DNA of 64,000 bases from Beta vulgaris subsp. vulgaris (lineage: Eukaryota; Streptophyta; Magnoliopsida; Caryophyllales; Amaranthaceae). Below are positions 59,262-64,000 of the stretch, piece by piece. Under the pieces are notes generated by a model. That model was given only the letters and a program-made list of their open reading frames with translations. It was not told where the DNA came from and made no database searches. The stretch spans positions 8,905,100 through 8,969,099 of the forward strand of contig NC_079205.1 in assembly GCF_026745355.1 (NCBI RefSeq). The letters are read 5' to 3'. The stretch's first letter is position 1; every line of letters begins with the position of its first letter. A program made the position numbers and the translations under genes.

Positions 59262-59502
59262 AACATTAACGATGAATTGCATATAATTGTTGGCGACAAA
59301 GAGGAACAGAAGACTTGTAAAGGCCTTCAAGAAATAGCACCCCAAATAAAGCTTGAATTGGCGATAAGTCGAAAATTTAACATTAACGATGAATTCATAT
59401 AATTGTTGGCGACAAAGAGGAACAACAAAAGACTTGCAAAGGCCTTCAAGAACAAGAAATAGCACCCCAAATAAAGCTTGAATTGGTGATAAGTTGAAAA
59501 TT
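59262..59502. repeat. ~120-bp tandem duplication, two copies
   Basis: AACATTAACGATGAATT...GATAAGTCGAAAATTT (59262-59380) is followed by a second copy (about 59381-59502) that carries small insertions (CAA, AACAAG). It lies about 270 bp downstream of the TRS130 stop codon. Confidence 0.92.
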
Positions 59503-59769
59503 TAATTCTAAAACAAAAAGATCACGACATTAAACTTTCTTTCTAAAACCGACTAAAGCAAAAAAAATTACAAGTTACAAAATTTCTCTCAATCTATATT
59601 GTGTCGATCAATGGTAATTACAGATTGTACAGACTAGGTAATCTGAATGCTGAAAATGCTCTAGTGCCTAATGGACAAGTGCAACTACAAAAAGAATTAC
59701 AAACTAGTAATTTCTATGACAAATACTACAAAAATCAATCCGTTGTATAAAACAATGACCTTTGAGTAG

Positions 59770-62460
59770 TTACGCTGGTATACAATATGAAGAACTTAGA
59801 AAAGGAGGGAAGACACAGACCAAATGTGGTGCAGGGGGGTTACAACTGATATTTGCCTCCTCAATATTTGGCAACCCGAGATGAGGGGGGCGTACATAAC
59901 CAGCCACCAACGGTATGCACAAGATTGAGATCACAATTCTTGAGCCTACGCATACATTACAAAAGATGTTAGTTTCTGATAAACTTGAACAGCATATTCA
60001 AATTACAATGGTTATCGAATTCGACTTATCATACACATTGGAACTTTTGCTAATACCTTGCTTAGTGGAGAGAGAAACATGCCCGCGCTTTCTGCCAGCA
60101 ATCATCCAGTTTTCTGAATTTGCGTCAACTTCATATAATACTTCCACCTGCAACAGACAAGGATGGGTCATCAACACCCCGTCAAAAGAAAGGGGTGATC
60201 ATCAACAGCCACATAATCAGCAAACGAGACTAGCACTAACATGTTTAAAAGCCTTCGATTGTAACAAGGTTCAGTGAAATGAATTTCATCCTTGCTTAAG
60301 AAAGTTGATGCTCTTACGAAGTGGCAAGTAATGAGTACATGAAGAGGTTCTTTTTGATAGGGAAAGGATAAGCTACTACTAACATTCGCACAATGAACCT
60401 ATGTAAGCCTATCAGAGGCTCAGAGCTAGTAAAATTTGGCAAATGTAAACATGGGCCAAGGCATTTCCATGAAAGGACAAGTCAAACCACTTACAAGTCC
60501 AAGTGAGGTCAAAGTCAACCACAAACCAATTGGCAACAGTAGCAGCTCCTTTAATGTCTTTTCTCCAGTGTGGAAGAACTCACAGTTGAAGAAACATACG
60601 AGGTCTCAGAACACTCCCACTCACATGAAAATTCCTCGTACAATCAAACCAGTAAGGTATATAATGATCCTCATCAAGGCTACATCCAGTAGAGATAGAT
60701 TCCCATTTTGTGGCATGATTGAGGGACCCAAATATTAAACAAGACAATGTAGGCTTTGTTACGATGCTAAATTTGAGGCAATAAGGGGTCAACATGGATC
60801 AAAGGGGGTCCAAACAACTTGCATGTTCAAGTGAGGTTCCAATAAGGAAACCACTTGGAAATGGAGGAGTGACATCTAAATTTAAGATAAGGTCATTTTG
60901 TCTCCATATCTCAAATGTGACAAAATTCACATGTATATACACATAAGGGATCTCAAGACATCCCAGAAGAACCTAATTAGGCTTAAAGATCAGGACTAAC
61001 TAGGTTGTCAAGAAGTAATGGAAACACAGAAGGAAAAACTGAAGCATGGAAAGTGTCCCTGTGAGAAGCATCAAACTAAAATTTAGCAAATCAAGACAGC
61101 AAACATGCAGTAAATGAGCCCCAGTTCGTGGAAGGGGAATAATTGCCTAGGTTGCAGAAATGGATAGGGGTACGGGTTCGGATTCAGGCAAGGAGACATA
61201 AAACGGCAAGATTTCGAAATTTTAGGAATGGGTACCGTACCCATACAAGATACGTATCGTGTCGGGTACGGGTACGGGTACGGGTACAAGTACGTGACCT
61301 AGCAAAAGTACCCTTCATAGATAATTGCTACATGCTAGAGAGCTCATAATACAGTACTCTTAAGTTATAGAATGACAGATTTAAACCTGGGGATCAGCGT
61401 ACTTTAGCAATGAGACCCTGCTCGAAAATATAAACAAAGACTGCTATTACCAGGTTGAACTAGAGAAAACGAATAATTTGACTCATGCAAGGACACTTGA
61501 CCACAGTAGGAGGGCTTAGCTTGTATACCCCCCTTGAGTTTTAAGTTCCAAGCAGGTGCAGTTAGGTCTTATATGTGAAGCAATCTCTCCAAACACTTCA
61601 TATAGAGAATGATAAAAAATTGATGTGCTATCTTCTATTATATGTTACTTCTGTGATCTTAAATGAAAATATATTAAACACTTAATAACTCACATTGCTC
61701 TGAGAAACCATGTTGTCCTCCGCGTCCTTTAACCTCTCAATCCTCCAATTTACAGAAACAAGCTGGCCAACCCTAAGGCCATCTGATGGAAACGGGAGAA
61801 AGCCAACTGCCAGGCATGGGTCCAGAACGGGTCGCTGTAGAATAAGTACACTCTTAAAGATCAAATCCTGCTGTACACTTTCAGCCACAGCAGATTTATT
61901 TATAATAGGCATGTGGGCTCCTATGGTTCTATCTCCACTAATTCTATAACTGATATTTAGTATACTTTCTGCACTTGATGCCTCAGCTTCATCTGCAGAG
62001 GGGGAAAAGAACAAATAGTTTAACAGATTACTAGATTAGGTACATGAGATACTCTAATGCAGCTAAACTGCAATATGAATATATGATCCATGATATCTGA
62101 ATACTCCTAAGAAAAGCTTTTTGTAACCACTCCCACCCCCTCTTTGATAACATAAACATGTCTACATTCTGATAAGAAAAGCAGCCGAGGGCGCCATTGA
62201 AGTTTCAACTCAATCCCATCAATCTAACTTTTTTTGATAAGTAATAGGAAATAAACAAATCATACGTTACCTCCGGCATCCATAGAACCGAAGCATATAC
62301 TGAATAGCATGCTGGCTTTTGAAGCAGGGCACACGGTGAGTGGAAAGAAAGCGGAAGCTGGCCGTCGATCATTCTGACAAGTGTGGACAAATCCATCTTG
62401 AAGATCCAGCCAAGCATCATGAATACTCAAAGTAGCCTTAACTTGTGAGTGCAGTGCCAC
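59770..62460 (-). CDS. TRS130: TRS130/CLUB (TRAPPC10), TRAPPII complex subunit, C-terminal exons
   Basis: Four minus-strand exons: 62460-62271, 61992-61694, 60147-60057 and 59945-59770 (stop TAA). All junctions are GT..AG, and the phases agree (0; 1; 0; 1), giving 251 residues. Readable blocks are VKATLSIHDAWLDLQDGFVH, ADLFI-side VLQRPVLDPCLAVGFLPFP, LVSVNWRIERLKD, VLYEVDANSENWMIAGRKRG and ILCIPLVAGYVRPPHLGLPN. This pattern matches my memory of the C terminus of plant TRS130, the TRAPPII subunit that acts at the trans-Golgi network and in cell-plate formation. The start and earlier exons are upstream of 62460; none was recognised up to 64000. Nothing suggests a pseudogene. Confidence 0.85.
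60148..61693 (-). other. TRS130 intron with GGTACG-rich minisatellite
   Basis: A 1.5-kb intron. At 61157-61305 it holds GGGTACGGGT-type repeats (GGTACGGGTACGGGTACGGG near 61264) and an inverted GGGTACCGTACCC. No other coding. Confidence 0.7.
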
Positions 62461-62836
62461 CTGCATAGAAGCAGAAGCAATTTCAAATATTTGACTATCT
62501 GTCAACTATATGCATAATATTTCAATTTTCAAATTAGACAAAGCTTATAACAACAGGAAATACTGAAGTCAAATTCAATTCCATTAGCTAGTAAGAGCAA
62601 TCCTTCCATCAACTGCAACTCAACAATGATAAACAGTATTTTCTCAACAATGATAAATCAGATCAGGCCCTGATTGGCCAATCACTTGAAAGCGCAGTTA
62701 AATATTCTTCATGTGGTTAAGCTGGAAGCATCTGAAGGAATCTGGCCTACATCAGACAAGCATATTGAACAAATTCTACAAGACACCTGAATCTCGGAAG
62801 CTCAAATTTTAACCGTTAATGGCTCACTAACTTATA

Positions 62837-63118
62837 CTCCCTCCAACCCCCAAAGGGTTTCCCATCTTTTCATTTATGTTTGTCCTAGTTACATTTCGCA
62901 TTTCCTTATTTGGTATGGGTCCACTCATTAAAATATAATTTACCTTCTCTCTTTAGTATATTACTCTCTTCCTTATTAACGAGTATACTAATAAAAAAGT
63001 GGCCCACATTATCTCCCCTTAATAAAGAATTCTTAAAAAAAAAAATGGCCCACCATAATACTTCTCCTTCATACTTGTGCCCAAAAGATATAGGAAACCC
63101 TTTGGGGGCCGGAGGGAG
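62837..63118. mobile_element. Stowaway-type MITE, TA duplication
   Basis: CTCCCTCCAACCCCCAAAGGG on the left and CCCTTTGGGGGCCGGAGGGAG on the right, flanked by TA. It lies in the TRS130 upstream region. Confidence 0.92.
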
Positions 63119-63807
63119 TAGAAATGAGTGTTAACTAAACTTTAGGTATCTTTCAATACAAATCTATTTCTATCAATACGTTGTGAAAGGAATCAGATCA
63201 ATTGAATTCAAAATCATAGGTGCCTTAAAGTTTGAAATAAAGGGATCATTCGTTATAGCACATAAATCGCAGGCATTAATATAAAGAAAAGATGTTGGAA
63301 TCTGAACTCCTTTCTTTGACAACCAAAAATCCAGATCATAGTCAGCAATATCATACCCGGAAACAATAGTATAAGAAAGTAAGAATTATGTTGAGAAGAG
63401 ATAAATTCATCCATCAAGATCATAGGAACTTCAATGGATCATTCAGGCCTGGCAAATACATAATAGATAACATCTCTACTGTGTCATAAGGGCATCAGTC
63501 ATGCTATTGTTGTTACCTCAGAGGTTCAGATGCAGAGTCATGACAAGCAGAGCTGCTAGCGCTAAGCACGAGCCACCAATACCAGTTCCATCACACATTT
63601 TTGTCTACCACAATACGACTACTAAGCCCCTTGGTCAAGACAATCAACCAAGTAATACCCCATTATAGGCCTTTTTCTCAGTGCCATGGCAGGAACCTTA
63701 CAATCAATCAATCTAAAACTTCCTCAATCGAAATATTAGTCTCCATTTCCACTTCTAGGAATAACATCCAAAGAAATTGGTATTCCTCATGTTGCTATAG
63801 ATTAAAA

Positions 63808-64000
63808 CTTCCTCCATCCCTCAGAATATATACTTCTAGCACACATGATTTTGGCAAAAAGACCAAGAATACTCGTTAAAATTAAATAAAAAGTAGGTGG
63901 TGGATAGAAGAGAAGAAAAGGTAAGAGGAAGTGTTATGACAGAGAGAGAAAAAAAGTTCTGTGATGGAGTGAGAAAGAAACGGGAGACATAGTATTATTG
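63808..64000. mobile_element. Stowaway-type MITE, cut by window end
   Basis: Starts CTTCCTCCATCCCTCAGAATATATAC, a Stowaway left end, and continues with the AG-rich sequence usual for these elements (GAGAGAGAAAAAAAG). The right end is outside the window. Confidence 0.6.

Larger units (their letters stand above)
62461..64000 (-). other. TRS130 upstream intron or unresolved region
   Basis: No exon could be recognised. Minus-strand frames near 63330 and 63560 were considered and rejected. It contains a Stowaway MITE (62837-63118) and the start of another (from about 63808). Confidence 0.5.

Noticed and set aside
63290..63360. Minus-strand segment GYDIADYDLDFWLSKKGV as a TRS130 exon
   Set aside because: It has no convincing splice borders, does not resemble the family, and a neighbouring frame is equally open.
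63490..63600. Minus-strand segment ending ASEPLR before a GTAAC donor as the preceding TRS130 exon
   Set aside because: The donor would leave phase 2, while the next exon must start in phase 0, and a stop occurs just upstream.

Overview
This is nuclear DNA from a flowering plant, most likely a eudicot. It has genes split by AT-rich introns with GT..AG borders, a plant-specific methyltransferase, a plant TRAPPII subunit, and many plant-type transposons (Copia, L1-type LINEs, CACTA, hAT, Mutator, Stowaway, Helitron, SINE). The genus cannot be read from the sequence; an Amaranthaceae/Caryophyllales origin is only a guess. The window is gene-poor: two normal host genes occupy about 4.5 kb and most of the rest is transposons, often inserted into one another. 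Nothing prokaryotic or viral was seen.

1-10.1 kb: remnants of two LINEs (plus strand 1-640, minus strand 840-2836), a 1.8-kb hAT-type element with an exact 8-bp target duplication (2859-4683), and a nearly full-length but mutated L1-type LINE with a 16-bp duplication (5307-10079). 10.1-16.9 kb: a short non-autonomous LINE-like element, an inverted-repeat element, a Stowaway MITE and a CACTA element with TAC duplication (14544-16109).

16.9-27.6 kb: a plus-strand Copia fragment carrying a small hAT, followed by a complete but defective minus-strand Copia (18926-26489). Its 3' LTR was split seven bases from its end by a hAT-like element, and its gag was split by a CACTA. A Mutator-like element with ~340-bp inverted repeats and a 21-bp minisatellite core follows (26565-27553).

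27.6-39.8 kb: a decayed Mutator region with a GRF zinc-finger gene (plus) and a mudrA-type transposase (minus) interrupted by a CACTA (30689-32113), another inverted-repeat element, a (CT)n tract, a SINE with 16-bp duplication, and a 4.3-kb CACTA (35439-39773). That CACTA contains a second CACTA and a Pack-MULE-like element carrying a broken acid phosphatase fragment.

39.8-64 kb: Stowaway MITEs lead up to a two-exon membrane-anchored SAM methyltransferase gene (42343-44184). Beyond it is very AT-rich DNA with Helitron ends, hAT and Stowaway elements, a second short LINE-like element and a 5'-truncated LINE (56433-58980). The last 4 kb hold the four C-terminal exons of a TRS130/CLUB (TRAPPC10) gene on the minus strand, with repeats in its introns and the upstream part beyond the window or unrecognised. 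The two host genes have no evident functional link. The most unusual observation is a 5' hairpin in the two short LINE-like elements, whose apical arms differ in sequence but keep pairing, with an analogous hairpin just ahead of ORF1 of the large LINE.
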